From contig JAEXTV010000024.1 in NCBI GenBank assembly GCA_023406895.1, positions 1-64,000 on the forward strand: 64,000 bases of DNA. Reading direction: 5' to 3'. The translations under genes and the position numbers were made by a program. The notes under the pieces were generated by a model. The model saw only the letters and a program-made list of their open reading frames with translations. It was not told where the DNA came from and searched no databases. Positions 1 to 8,741 of the stretch are shown here, piece by piece. The stretch's first letter is position 1; each line of letters starts with the position of its first letter. Source of the stretch: Bacillota bacterium. GTDB taxonomy: Bacteria > Bacillota > Clostridia > Christensenellales > SZUA-584.

Positions 1-3000
1 CGTCTTTTTCGCGCCCGACTGCGCTTTCACCGTGAACTTGAGCACCTTGGTCTGCCCGTTTTTAAGCGTGAGCTTTTTCGAAGCCGGAGACACCTTCGCC
101 ATCACGTTGGCCTTTGCGGCTTTGAGCATCACGCTGCTCGTGTTCTCATCGAGACGGAGCGCATAGTTCGTCACATTCGGGTCGAACGGCTGGCTCAAAA
201 CCCCTGCCGAGTTGGTCAATGACGCGAGATTGTTGTCGGCCGATTTGGCGCGCGTTACGGTGAATTTGTATGTGTTTGTTTTCTTGCCGTATTTCACTTT
301 GATGGTGACGGTTTTGCTCTTGCCGTTGGCGAGGGTGACGATGGTGTTGGATACGGCTTTTCCATTGATGGTATAGGAAGACCCATAATAATGCTTAATT
401 GGAGTTATCGTGACACTTGGCTCGTTTTCACCGAGTGTGATCTTATAGTTTCTGCTACCCGAGGTGAACGGACTCGATAGCGACCCTGCAGAAAGTGAAA
501 TATTGTCTAAGTATGGCCCGATAAGAGCCAATTTTGCGTAGAAAATGACTTCATTGGCCGTCACTGTGTAAGGAAAAGTGATTGGTACCGTATTGCATTC
601 CCTTGTCGGATACCAACCTGCGAAATAATATCCTTGCACATCTGGTATCGGCGGTGACATAATAACATCGCCATACTTATAACTGACCGAAGGAATTTGC
701 GCGCCTAACGCGTTAAATGAAACCCAACAAGGATGTGCCCACCACTTGGCATATAATGTCGCATTTCCAGTCAACCTATACGGCATCGAAATCGGAGCGG
801 TATCGCATGAAGAAGTAGGATACCATCCATTTAGTGAGTAATGTTCTCTTGGAGAAATATCGGGGTAAATCTGCATATTATATACACCTGTATATGTATA
901 GATGTTCCCATCCAATGTATCAAATTTTACTTTGTAAACAGCCGTTGGATCTTTCGTTGATGTCGGATATCCATACCATAAGTTAGAGAAGCCGGTGCTT
1001 CCCTCTCTATAAAATACCGTGAAATAATACGGACCACCCATAAAAACATCCTCACCCATATTTGGCGCATTTCCGCTGAAAAATGCTGAATACAGTTTTT
1101 CGCAACCTTCAAAGGCTTCATTTTCAATTAGAATAATACTTGCAGGTAGCGAGACGGTTTCAAAATTTCTGCAATTTGAAAAGGCATGCCTTCCAATTTG
1201 AGTGACCCCTTCTGGAATCACCAATTTTTTTATACTACTGTTGGAAAATGCATAATCTCCTATTGAAGATATGCCTTCTGGAATGATCACTTCTTGCAGA
1301 TTTTTACATTGATAAAAGGATTCTGATTGAATTGAATCAAGGCTTTTTGGAATGTTAATGACTGTTAGACTGTTGCAGCCTTCGAAGGCACTAACGCCTA
1401 TTGAGTGGATACTGTCAGGTAATACAATGTTGCTTAGCTTTTCACAATACATGAATGCAGACTCTCCGATGGAAGACAAGCCTTCTGAAAAGCCCACATA
1501 ATTTAGGGATTCACAATACATAAACGCATATTTCCCAATTGATTTTACAGAAGCGGGAATATTAACATGTTTCAGCTTTATACAATTGGAAAAAAGACCT
1601 TGTTCAATGCTTTCGAGCGCTGCAGATAACGTTACTGTTTCAAGTCCCGAACAACCAGAGAAAGCGCTTTCAACGACGTTCGTTATGCTATCAGGCATAA
1701 CAATATCTGTCATATTAATACATCCTTCAAATGCATATCGTTCTATCCTCGTCACACCTTGGGGGATTAGGACGTCATTTAAAGCCATGCAACCCGAAAA
1801 CAGTGACGATTCAACAACTAAAAGACCTGTCGGCAAACACATAGACTTCAACTTTTCACAGCCTTGAAAAACTCCCCAGCCAATACTTTTCACTTGACTT
1901 GGTATATCAATTTGTTCAAGACTAACACAGTTCTCAAAAGCCAATTCGCCTATTGATCTTACATCTTCTGAAATAATAACATTTTTCAGGTTTGTGCAGT
2001 CTTGAAATACCCTTTTACCTATTGTCGTCACGCTTTGAGGTATAATGAATTCCTCCATTTTAGTGCAATTCTCAAAAATGCTATCTTTCAGCGATGTTAT
2101 GCCTTCAGGCAAATCAATCTTTATAATACTAGAACAACTCCGAAAGGCACCTTCCTCAATTGTCGTCACACTTGCTGGTATTGTAATTTGACTTAAATTT
2201 ATGCAGTTCTCAAAAGCCCAAGTTCCAATATACGTTAGCGAGCTAGGTAATATTATTCTTTGCAATTGACTACAAGACTTAAAAGTGCTGATTTCAATCC
2301 TTGTCACACCCTCAGGTATATCCATCTCCTCAATTCCTATGCATTCCCAAAAGGCATTTCTTTCAATATAACGCATATTTCTCGGTATAACAATATTTGT
2401 TAAATCCGCGCAATAAGAAAAAGCTTCCGTCTTAATTGTGGTCACTGTGTCAGGAACACTATAAATACCTGATTTTCCCGCAGGGCAGCAATATAATTCA
2501 GACTGACTTTTGTTGAATAATACTCCATCAACACTTTCAAAATACGCATTCGCCGGATCAACAGATATGTTCTCCAATGAAGTACAATTCCGAAAGTTTG
2601 AACCATTCAAATAGCGTAGATTCTTCGGAATATTAATGGAAGCCAAACTGGTACAATAATGAAACAAACCGCCTCCGAAAAACTCAACACTTTCGGGCAA
2701 AACCATTGATTGCAGTTGGGTGCATCCGTAGAATGCCATAGCTTGTATATAATGAACACCCTCAGGTATTGTTATACTATTAAGATTACTACTGTTGCAA
2801 AATGCCAACATTTCAATTGAAAATACGCCATTAGGAATATTATAATCATTCCTAGGGTTACAAGCGGGATAACATATCAGAATTGTCTTGGCCTTATTAA
2901 ACAATACACCATCTTCGCTTGCATAATATGTGTTTGACGCATCCACATTTATTTGTACGAGTCCGTCGCACAAGACAAACGGCATTTGCGCAATAGAAGT

Positions 3001-3588
3001 AATGCTAGATGGTAATGATATCTCGGCTAAATTGAAACACGCATTTACTGAATATTCCTGTATCGTTTTAACCCCATCCGGAATGTTTAATCGAATTAGT
3101 GACGGATTATTTTCAAATGCACCGCTTCCTATTTTCGTTACAGTCTTTTTATCCAGCATACTCGGGACTGTGACATCTCCCCCTGCCCCGTGGTACCCCG
3201 TGATCGTGACAGTCCCATCTCCGTTATCCGTGTAATCATAATCGCCCGATGTCGCACATGGTTCCATTATCGCGGCTGGCTCCACTGCCGATTCAGGCAG
3301 AATATCCTCAGGTAGCTCTGGGACATCAGGCATTTCCGGCAACACAGTTTCCGAAGGTACAGGTGATTCAGTCGGCAAAGGCACCTCCGATGGCTCTTCT
3401 GGGGGCACCGGCGTTTCAACCGGTATTTCTGTCGGCTCCGGCTCAGCCGTCTCCGTGGGCGCAGCAGTCGGGCTTTCTACAGGCGGTTCCTCCGCGAACG
3501 AAATCGGCATGTCCCAAACGAACACAGCCGCAAATAGAACAAATGATAAAATCAGGGCGATCAGCCGTTTACCGGTTATACCACACAT
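1..3588 (-). CDS. Giant BspA-type leucine-rich-repeat surface protein, 3' end outside the window
   Basis: The frame is open from an ATG at 3588 to the left edge, 1196 codons without a stop, so the C terminus is missing. An AAAGGAG site lies 9 nt before the ATG. Order of parts: signal peptide (hydrophobic 8-24), a Pro/Glu/Thr-rich stretch (about 33-110), some 28-30 BspA-like leucine-rich repeats of about 23 residues (about 135-835), two InlB-type Listeria-Bacteroides repeats (about 876-1017, each with a GWYPT core) and two cadherin-like beta-sandwich modules (about 1021 to the end). Two repeats carry the DGVLFNK insert typical of BspA proteins. Such proteins are exported adhesins or surface scaffolds. 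Anchoring cannot be judged without the C terminus; the ligand is unknown. Base composition in the repeats is more AT-rich than in neighbouring genes. Confidence 0.9.
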   Translation of the reverse strand, partial: MCGITGKRLIALILSFVLFAAVFVWDMPISFAEEPPVESPTAAPTETAEPEPTEIPVETPVPPEEPSEVPLPTESPVPSETVLPEMPDVPELPEDILPESAVEPAAIMEPCATSGDYDYTDNGDGTVTITGYHGAGGDVTVPSMLDKKTVTKIGSGAFENNPSLIRLNIPDGVKTIQEYSVNACFNLAEISLPSSITSIAQMPFVLCDGLVQINVDASNTYYASEDGVLFNKAKTILICYPACNPRNDYNIPNGVFSIEMLAFCNSSNLNSITIPEGVHYIQAMAFYGCTQLQSMVLPESVEFFGGGLFHYCTSLASINIPKNLRYLNGSNFRNCTSLENISVDPANAYFESVDGVLFNKSQSELYCCPAGKSGIYSVPDTVTTIKTEAFSYCADLTNIVIPRNMRYIERNAFWECIGIEEMDIPEGVTRIEISTFKSCSQLQRIILPSSLTYIGTWAFENCINLSQITIPASVTTIEEGAFRSCSSIIKIDLPEGITSLKDSIFENCTKMEEFIIPQSVTTIGKRVFQDCTNLKNVIISEDVRSIGELAFENCVSLEQIDIPSQVKSIGWGVFQGCEKLKSMCLPTGLLVVESSLFSGCMALNDVLIPQGVTRIERYAFEGCINMTDIVMPDSITNVVESAFSGCSGLETVTLSAALESIEQGLFSNCIKLKHVNIPASVKSIGKYAFMYCESLNYVGFSEGLSSIGESAFMYCEKLSNIVLPDSIHSIGVSAFEGCNSLTVINIPKSLDSIQSESFYQCKNLQEVIIPEGISSIGDYAFSNSSIKKLVIPEGVTQIGRHAFSNCRNFETVSLPASIILIENEAFEGCEKLYSAFFSGNAPNMGEDVFMGGPYYFTVFYREGSTGFSNLWYGYPTSTKDPTAVYKVKFDTLDGNIYTYTGVYNMQIYPDISPREHYSLNGWYPTSSCDTAPISMPYRLTGNATLYAKWWAHPCWVSFNALGAQIPSVSYKYGDVIMSPPIPDVQGYYFAGWYPTRECNTVPITFPYTVTANEVIFYAKLALIGPYLDNISLSAGSLSSPFTSGSRNYKITLGENEPSVTITPIKHYYGSSYTINGKAVSNTIVTLANGKSKTVTIKVKYGKKTNTYKFTVTRAKSADNNLASLTNSAGVLSQPFDPNVTNYALRLDENTSSVMLKAAKANVMAKVSPASKKLTLKNGQTKVLKFTVKAQSGAKKT

Positions 3589-3659
3589 AGAATCATGCTC
3601 CTTTTATCATTTAAGTCTGCCGGGTGGGAAAACGAAAGAATAATTGAAAATAATAACTT

Positions 3660-3687
3660 ATTATAACATATATTCTTGCCCTGCTAA
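3660..3687 (-). promoter_or_regulatory. Probable promoter of the LRR gene
   Basis: On the minus strand TTAGCA (3687-3682), a 16-nt spacer and TATAAT (3665-3660) lie about 70 nt before the LRR start codon and downstream of the exporter terminator. Confidence 0.55.
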
Positions 3688-3708
3688 AACATATTTGTAC
3701 TGTCATAA

Positions 3709-3738
3709 GAAAAAAACCAGCCAAAAAGCCGGTTTTCA
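3709..3738 (-). terminator. Intrinsic terminator of the LytTR/ABC operon
   Basis: On the minus strand the hairpin AAAACCGGC / GGCTGGTTTT (one G-U pair) closes a TTTTT loop and is followed by a T run. It lies 27 nt past the permease stop codon. Confidence 0.8.
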
Positions 3739-3764
3739 TTGTTCTCTGCCATTATGCTTTGGTG

Positions 3765-4619
3765 TTACACCCTCTTTTTCGACATCCTCATCATCGCAAG
3801 GCCATAAAACAGTATGCCTGTTAGTACAAGAAATGTAATGCTCATCAGTGGCGTGACGGTGAAATCGCCGATCTTATACGATACGCCCATCATGCTGTTG
3901 AAGCCGTCCAGCGCCTGCTCCGGCGCCCCCGCAAACGCGGCATCCACCGGAGCGCCCATCACCACCTGCCGCAAAAGCACCGCCGCATGGGAAACGGGGA
4001 TCACCTTCACAACCGTCTGCACCGCTTCGGGCAGTGTGCCGATCGGCAGATAAATGCCCGCCACAAACCCGATCAATGTGCCGATGATGGTGCTGACCGT
4101 GGTGAATGCGTTCTGGCTCTTGATGAACGATACGATAAAGCACATCAGTGCCGTATTGGAGAGTGTGGCAAGCAGGATAAGCCCGAACACTTTGAGTATC
4201 GCGACAGCGCCGAGCAGCTCACCCCCGTTTGCAAGCACATAAATTTCCGAAAGCACCAGCGCAACAACGCTCATAATGACGCCGATGATAAACACACTTA
4301 AAAGATAACCGCCCGTGATTTGGCTCCTCTTAATCGGTGACGAATAAAAATCTTTCGCGATCTTTTTGGTCTTGTCTTCCACCATAATACCGAGTGCCCC
4401 TAGGGTGGTGGTGACAGACGTGACCGCGAGCAGACCGCCTATCAGCCAGCTATCCATGATAAAACGCGCATTGCCCGTATCTGGAAACTCGCCAAGCCAG
4501 ACATCACCCAAAAAAAGCGCGTACAGCCCGATGATAATGAGCACAGCCAGCAGTGAAAAAAATACAGCGGCTCTGTCTCTGAAAAACAGCTTCACGTTCC
4601 GTTTGATAAATGTGGTCAT
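3765..4619 (-). CDS. ABC-2 type exporter permease
   Basis: Membrane subunit (284 aa) of a two-gene ABC exporter. About six hydrophobic segments are visible, the first at 20-40 and the last near 250-275, with the ABC-2 family pattern of a large loop after the first segment and a conserved membrane core. The ATG at 4619 overlaps the last codons of the ATPase gene by 4 nt and has AAGGAG 8 nt upstream, so the two are translationally coupled. It is the last gene of the LytTR-DUF3021-ATPase-permease unit. Substrate unknown; relatives export drugs, peptides or lipids. Confidence 0.88.
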   Translation of the reverse strand: MTTFIKRNVKLFFRDRAAVFFSLLAVLIIIGLYALFLGDVWLGEFPDTGNARFIMDSWLIGGLLAVTSVTTTLGALGIMVEDKTKKIAKDFYSSPIKRSQITGGYLLSVFIIGVIMSVVALVLSEIYVLANGGELLGAVAILKVFGLILLATLSNTALMCFIVSFIKSQNAFTTVSTIIGTLIGFVAGIYLPIGTLPEAVQTVVKVIPVSHAAVLLRQVVMGAPVDAAFAGAPEQALDGFNSMMGVSYKIGDFTVTPLMSITFLVLTGILFYGLAMMRMSKKRV

Positions 4620-5530
4620 TCTCTGAGCTCCTTTCCCGTAATCGCGATAAACGCGTCGTCCATGGTGCCGCGCAGCACCTCAAACCCGTATATAAACGCC
4701 CGGCATTTTTCAATAATCGGAAGCGCATCCAGCGTATCCTTAAGCTTTACAATCATTTGATCGGCCACCTGTGTATACGCGCAGGCCATCTCATTGAGTG
4801 CGGCACACAGCTGCCGTTCATCCTTGCAGACCAGCCGAAGGATGTCGCTCGCAAAACGGGTCTTCAGCTCGGCCGGCGTTCCCTTGGCGGCAATCTCGCC
4901 GCGGTCTATCACAATCACATAATCGGAACCCGCCGCTTCTTCCATGTAATGCGTCGTCAAAAACACGGTCATACCCGTTTTGTCTTTAAGCTCCTGTATC
5001 ATCGTCCATACCGATGTGCGCGTTTGCGGGTCGAGCCCCGTTGTGGGTTCATCGAGAAATAGGATTTTAGGCGTCTGCACGAGCGCACGCGCAATGTCCG
5101 CCCGGCGACGCTGTCCGCCCGAGAGCTTGCCGTAAGGACGGTCGATAAACCCCAATACATCCACTGTGGCAGCCGCATTTCTCACCGCTTGCTCAATTTT
5201 GTTTTTGTCCTTGAAATAAAGGCCGGCTCTCAGCCTTAAATTCTCTCCCACGGTGAGCAGTGCATCGAGCACGCTGTCCTGAAACACCACACCGATACTG
5301 TGCCGGATGTCTTCGTCGTCATCGCCGAGCTTGTGTCCGTTCACGATGACTTCACCCTCATCACAGGCCAGCAGCGTACATAAGATGTCAATCGTGGTGG
5401 ATTTCCCCGCGCCGTTGGGGCCGAGAAACGAAAACAGTTTGCCTTGTTCCACATAAAAGCTGATGTCCTTCACCGCCTGAACATCGCCGTAGTTCTTTTT
5501 TAAATTTTTAACCTCAATGATTTTCTGCAT
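4616..5530 (-). CDS. ABC exporter ATP-binding protein (DrrA/CcmA class)
   Basis: Nucleotide-binding subunit (304 aa). Walker A GPNGAGKST lies near residue 38-46, the signature is KLSGGQRRR, Walker B is ILFLDEPTTGLDP, and the switch His is in LTTHYMEEA. The approximately 90-residue C-terminal extension is the DUF4162-like tail usual in the daunorubicin-resistance class. AAAGGAG sits 9 nt before the ATG. It powers the permease encoded directly downstream. The LytTR and DUF3021 genes upstream form the familiar regulator plus exporter cassette, so induction by that regulator is likely. Substrate not deducible. Confidence 0.93.
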   Translation of the reverse strand: MQKIIEVKNLKKNYGDVQAVKDISFYVEQGKLFSFLGPNGAGKSTTIDILCTLLACDEGEVIVNGHKLGDDDEDIRHSIGVVFQDSVLDALLTVGENLRLRAGLYFKDKNKIEQAVRNAAATVDVLGFIDRPYGKLSGGQRRRADIARALVQTPKILFLDEPTTGLDPQTRTSVWTMIQELKDKTGMTVFLTTHYMEEAAGSDYVIVIDRGEIAAKGTPAELKTRFASDILRLVCKDERQLCAALNEMACAYTQVADQMIVKLKDTLDALPIIEKCRAFIYGFEVLRGTMDDAFIAITGKELRE

Positions 5531-5618
5531 AGTTCAAATCTCCTTTCGTGATTACCATAATCGCAAAAGGAGGTATCGCCAATAGCCCGAAAAGCAAGAT
5601 GCAAAAAAGCAGGTTAAG

Positions 5619-5656
5619 ATGCAAAAAAGCGGCGGTGAGTTGGTATCACCGCCGCC
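5619..5656 (-). terminator. Intrinsic terminator after the DUF3021 gene
   Basis: A 10-bp perfect stem (GCGGCGGTGA at 5629-5638 with TCACCGCCGC at 5646-5655) is followed on the minus strand by TTTTTT. It separates the LytTR/DUF3021 pair from the exporter genes, so it may attenuate rather than fully end transcription. Directly past it the 12-mer ATGCAAAAAAGC occurs twice (5599-5610 and 5619-5630). Confidence 0.82.
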
Positions 5657-5666
5657 CGTGTTGATG

Positions 5667-6104
5667 TTATTTTACTGTTCTCTTCTTATACGACTCCAAG
5701 CTTTCGTTCAGCATGCGCGCCACTTTCTTTTCGCGCAGGTATGTGAAATACCATACCATTATGTACGAAACAGAAAACAGCAATATGATAACAACAGGCT
5801 GAATGATACTGCCTGCAGCGAGCCAACCCCAATAATATCCGAAAAACAGAAGAAGACTGATCAAAATAAGTAAGTGAAGAATTTTACGTAACCGCATCTT
5901 CTTTTTCCCCAGCTCTTTTTTTGAGCAGAAAATGAACCCCGGCAGTGTACATAAAAACGAAAACGTAAGAAGCTGCCATAAAAGCGAAATACCAAACCGC
6001 GCATTCGGAAAGAACATCGTGCAAAAAACGACAGCACATATCACCGTACCCGCAACAATCAGCAGAAATTCCAGCATCATTTCTTTTATCCGTTTGATTA
6101 TCAT
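5667..6104 (-). CDS. DUF3021 family membrane protein
   Basis: A 145-aa protein with four hydrophobic helices (about 10-32, 40-60, 73-96, 102-122) and a short basic tail. Size, four-helix layout and position immediately after a LytTR regulator match the DUF3021 family, whose members are usually co-encoded with LytTR proteins and thought to modulate them at the membrane; no biochemical role is established. GGAAGGTG precedes the ATG by 5 nt. The gap to the regulator is 12 nt, so both share one transcript. A terminator follows. Confidence 0.8.
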   Translation of the reverse strand: MIIKRIKEMMLEFLLIVAGTVICAVVFCTMFFPNARFGISLLWQLLTFSFLCTLPGFIFCSKKELGKKKMRLRKILHLLILISLLLFFGYYWGWLAAGSIIQPVVIILLFSVSYIMVWYFTYLREKKVARMLNESLESYKKRTVK

Positions 6105-6116
6105 CGTCGCACCTTC

Positions 6117-6554
6117 CTAAAGCAGCAGCTTTTGTTTGAGATCGGACACATACTGCCTCGATATGATGATCTTTTCACCGTTATCGAGCGACGCTTCGAG
6201 ACGTCCGCTGTATGCCGGGCTTAAAAATGTGATTTTGGGCAGATTGAGAATAACAGACTTGGATACCCTCAAAAAATCGCTCCCCGCGAGCAGGGCTTCC
6301 ACCTCGTAAAGCTTATACTTGCTCTCAAACACTTTTTCTCGGCAATAGATAAACACCTTGTTGTCCACCGCCTCAAAATAATAAATATCATCCAGATCAA
6401 GGCGGTGAATGTCACTGCCATCCAGCCCGATGATGTTTGGTTTTTGCGTTTTGAGATTGTTGATGAGCTGCAGAAGCTCCTTGCTCATCTGCCGGCAGCG
6501 GATGATGACCTGATCCTCTTCGCCCGCTCCCGGCTCCTCTATAAGTATCTTCAT
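6117..6554 (-). CDS. LytTR-domain transcriptional regulator
   Basis: Short stand-alone LytTR DNA-binding protein (145 aa from this start). The LytTR domain covers about residues 40-140: DDIYYFEAVDNKVFIY, then LLAGSDFLRVSKSVILNL and the terminal ISRQYVSDLK strand-helix. There is no receiver domain. I chose the ATG at 6554 because AGGA lies 8 nt upstream and family members begin with a KI-x-IEE strand; in-frame ATGs at 6563 and 6572 also exist. It probably controls its own operon (DUF3021 and exporter). Confidence 0.88.
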   Translation of the reverse strand: MKILIEEPGAGEEDQVIIRCRQMSKELLQLINNLKTQKPNIIGLDGSDIHRLDLDDIYYFEAVDNKVFIYCREKVFESKYKLYEVEALLAGSDFLRVSKSVILNLPKITFLSPAYSGRLEASLDNGEKIIISRQYVSDLKQKLLL

Positions 6555-6605
6555 TTCAAGCATCCTTGTCAAAATGATTCGCCATGATCACAATGGTGTC
6601 TGGTA

Positions 6606-6661
6606 ATAAAAACAAGCGCTGCCTTTATTGTATACGCTCAGTGTCAAGGAAGGCAACGCTT
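6606..6661 (-). terminator. Long-stem terminator of the GNAT gene, containing the LytTR promoter
   Basis: Arms at 6614-6625 and 6650-6661 pair over 12 bp (one G-U), and on the minus strand GTTTTTATT follows. The 24-nt loop holds TATACAAT, a good -10, with TTGCCT as a candidate -35 in the upstream arm. Confidence 0.7.
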
Positions 6662-6688
6662 TTTTGGCATGTATAAATGAAAAAGGGA

Positions 6689-7210
6689 TTATCTTTTCCC
6701 CACAATGCTTTCGTAGTCATAAAGCTCATCCATTTCGGTGAGCTCGTTAACCATGAACGCGCGGATGTACGCTTTGTCTCGCGTGATCGAATGGATGTAG
6801 TAGCCGTTCTTCAAATAAAACGCGACAGATGAGCGCATGCGGCTCGCCGTGTGCAGCGCGATGGCCCGCACACCGAGTGTGACGCATTCGCGGCGCACCT
6901 TCTCAAGCAGCAGCCCGCCGATGCCGAGCGACTGATACTCAGGGTCTACCGCGAGGCGCGAGAGATAAGCGATTCCGTCGTTGAGCACCTCGAAGCGCAC
7001 GGAGCCTGCCACCTCGCCGTCCACCTCGCAGAGGTACACATGCTTTTCATGAATATCGCGCAGAATTTCGTCGTCTGTTTCATGCAGCGCAGCCACGTTC
7101 TCTTCACGACGAATTTCGCGCGCGTAATCGGTGAACGCCTTGCGCGTGACGCGTTTGATATCGGCCAGATCACTGTCTGCGGCTTTTTTAAAAACGATAC
7201 TTTCCATCAT
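6689..7210 (-). CDS. GNAT family N-acetyltransferase
   Basis: A 173-aa single-domain acetyltransferase. The acetyl-CoA loop is visible as QSLGIGG (93-99) after the LSRLAVDPEY strand, followed by the long helix LLLEKVRREC and the late strand IALHTASRM with AFYLKNGY, all in GNAT order. The acceptor cannot be inferred. GGAGA lies about 10 nt before the first of two adjacent ATGs. It stands alone on the minus strand between a repeat-rich spacer and its own terminator. Confidence 0.88.
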   Translation of the reverse strand: MMESIVFKKAADSDLADIKRVTRKAFTDYAREIRREENVAALHETDDEILRDIHEKHVYLCEVDGEVAGSVRFEVLNDGIAYLSRLAVDPEYQSLGIGGLLLEKVRRECVTLGVRAIALHTASRMRSSVAFYLKNGYYIHSITRDKAYIRAFMVNELTEMDELYDYESIVGKR

Positions 7211-7497
7211 ATTTTTAAGTCTCCATGAGGAATTCCCTGTACCCTGCCTTACAGCCTCCTTTTGAAAGGAGGTGGCACGCGCAGCGTGACGGAGGATTGT
7301 CAGTATTTTTCAAAGTATATCAACTATAGAAACCCGTTATTTAACTCCCCCAGTCACCTATCGGTGACAGCCCCCTCAAAGAGGGAGCCAATGTGCTTAG
7401 ATCATCTGATCTGATCGTCATTACCGCTGCACAGAGCCTTCCGTCTCCATTACAAGACCAAAAAATGCACTTGTACCCTTGTCTCCCTCTAGAGGGT

Positions 7498-7575
7498 GGC
7501 AATTGACGGAGGGAGTTTCACGGAACCAAACGGCATAACCGACGGAACGACACGGGGGTCGTTCCCTACGGTTCG
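7498..7575. repeat. 78-bp direct repeat, copy A
   Basis: Starts GGCAATTGACGGAGGGAG and ends CTACGGTTCG. It matches copy B at 7671-7748 with only a few substitutions and no indel by eye. Confidence 0.85.
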
Positions 7576-7670
7576 CGAATGATTTGCTGCTTATCGGTAT
7601 ACGTGAGTGTCATTCGCGATACCTTAGCCTCCCTCGTGGAGGGAGGTGGCAATTGGCGGATTCTTGATCC

Positions 7671-7748
7671 GGCAATTGACGGAGGGAGTTTCACAGAATC
7701 AAACGGCATAACCGACGGAACGACACGGAGGTCGTTCCCTACGGTTCG
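7671..7748. repeat. 78-bp direct repeat, copy B
   Basis: Second copy of the 78-bp unit, 95 bp from copy A. It ends 19 bp before the argF stop codon and so lies in the 3' end of the arginine operon transcript. Confidence 0.85.
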
Positions 7749-7766
7749 TAAAGTCCCGACACTTTA

Positions 7767-8726
7767 CTATTTGCCCATCAGCAGCGCCATCACAGCCTTC
7801 TGCGCGTGCAGACGGTTTTCGGCTTCGTCAAACACCACGCTGTGCGGCCCGTCGATGATCTCAGCGGTCACCTCTTCACCCCTGTGGGCGGGCAGGCAAT
7901 GCAGGAAGATGTAATCGTTTTTGCAGCGGGCCGTGAGCTTTGCGTTCACCTGATAATCAGCAAAATGCTTGTATTTGTCCTGCGCGCCGCTTTCCTGACC
8001 CATGCTCGCCCACACGTCGGTATACACCGCGTCCGCGCCGTCGGCAGCCTCAGCCGGGTCGTGCGTCACAATAAGCTTCGCGCCGCTTTGTGCAGCAGCT
8101 TCCTGTGCCGCCGAAAGCACCTCTGCGTCCGGCTCAAAGCCCTCAGGACACGCGAGCGCCATATCAAGGCCGAGCTTGCCGCAGCCCACCAGCAGCGAGT
8201 TCGCCACGTTGTTGCCGTCGCCGATGAACGCAAGTTTGCCCGTCAGGCTGCCCTTGTACTCATAATACGTCATCAAATCGGCGAGAATCTGGCAGGGATG
8301 CAGCAGATCGGTCAGGCCGTTGATGACGGGGATCGTGCCGTATTTGGCGAGATCCTCCACGTCACTCTGCTTGAACGTGCGGATCATGATGCCGTCCACC
8401 ATGCGTGAGAGCACCTGCGCCGTATCACTGATCGGCTCGCCGCGCCCGAGCTGAATATCGTTGCTGCTTAAAAACTGCGCAGTGCCGCCCAGTTGATAGA
8501 TACCCGCCTCAAAAGACACGCGCGTTCTCGTGGAGCTCTTTGTGAATATCATCGCGAGGATTCTGCCCGCGAGCAGCGGCGGACGCAGCCCCTCCTTGAG
8601 CTGTTTTTTAAGCTTGAGCCCAAGGCTTAGCACCTGCAATATTTCATCAGGTGTGTAGTCGGACAAACGCAGCAGATGCTTCTGCGCAAATTCTTTTTTT
8701 GGCTTGTAACACATTAGATCAATCAT
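7767..8726 (-). CDS. argF: Ornithine carbamoyltransferase
   Basis: Converts ornithine and carbamoyl phosphate to citrulline in arginine synthesis. All signatures are present: the carbamoyl-phosphate loop STRTR (65-69), HPCQ (143-146), the ornithine-binding SMG motif (241-243) and HCLP (276-279). Length 319 aa is normal. GAGGTG lies 8 nt before the ATG. It is the last gene of argC-argB-argD-carB-argF, 15 bp after carB, so carbamoyl phosphate production and use are co-expressed. The FLHCLP and SMG motifs favour ornithine over putrescine or aspartate as substrate. Confidence 0.96.
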   Translation of the reverse strand: MIDLMCYKPKKEFAQKHLLRLSDYTPDEILQVLSLGLKLKKQLKEGLRPPLLAGRILAMIFTKSSTRTRVSFEAGIYQLGGTAQFLSSNDIQLGRGEPISDTAQVLSRMVDGIMIRTFKQSDVEDLAKYGTIPVINGLTDLLHPCQILADLMTYYEYKGSLTGKLAFIGDGNNVANSLLVGCGKLGLDMALACPEGFEPDAEVLSAAQEAAAQSGAKLIVTHDPAEAADGADAVYTDVWASMGQESGAQDKYKHFADYQVNAKLTARCKNDYIFLHCLPAHRGEEVTAEIIDGPHSVVFDEAENRLHAQKAVMALLMGK

Positions 8727-8741
8727 TTAAAATCACCTCGT

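Larger units (their letters stand above)
7211..7766. other. Repeat-rich intergenic spacer
   Basis: No gene is visible in these 555 bases. They hold several short palindromic repeat types: CCTCC..GGAGG with GGTGGCACG (about 7254-7300), CCCCCAGTCACC with GGTGACAGCCCCC (7348-7376), CCCTCAAAGAGGG, and the two 78-bp direct repeats listed separately. Such elements are scattered through many Clostridia genomes. Confidence 0.75.

Noticed and set aside
7211..7766. Possible CRISPR array because of regular repeats
   Set aside because: Only two copies of the 78-bp unit with a spacer longer than the repeat, no cas genes, and other repeat types are mixed in.
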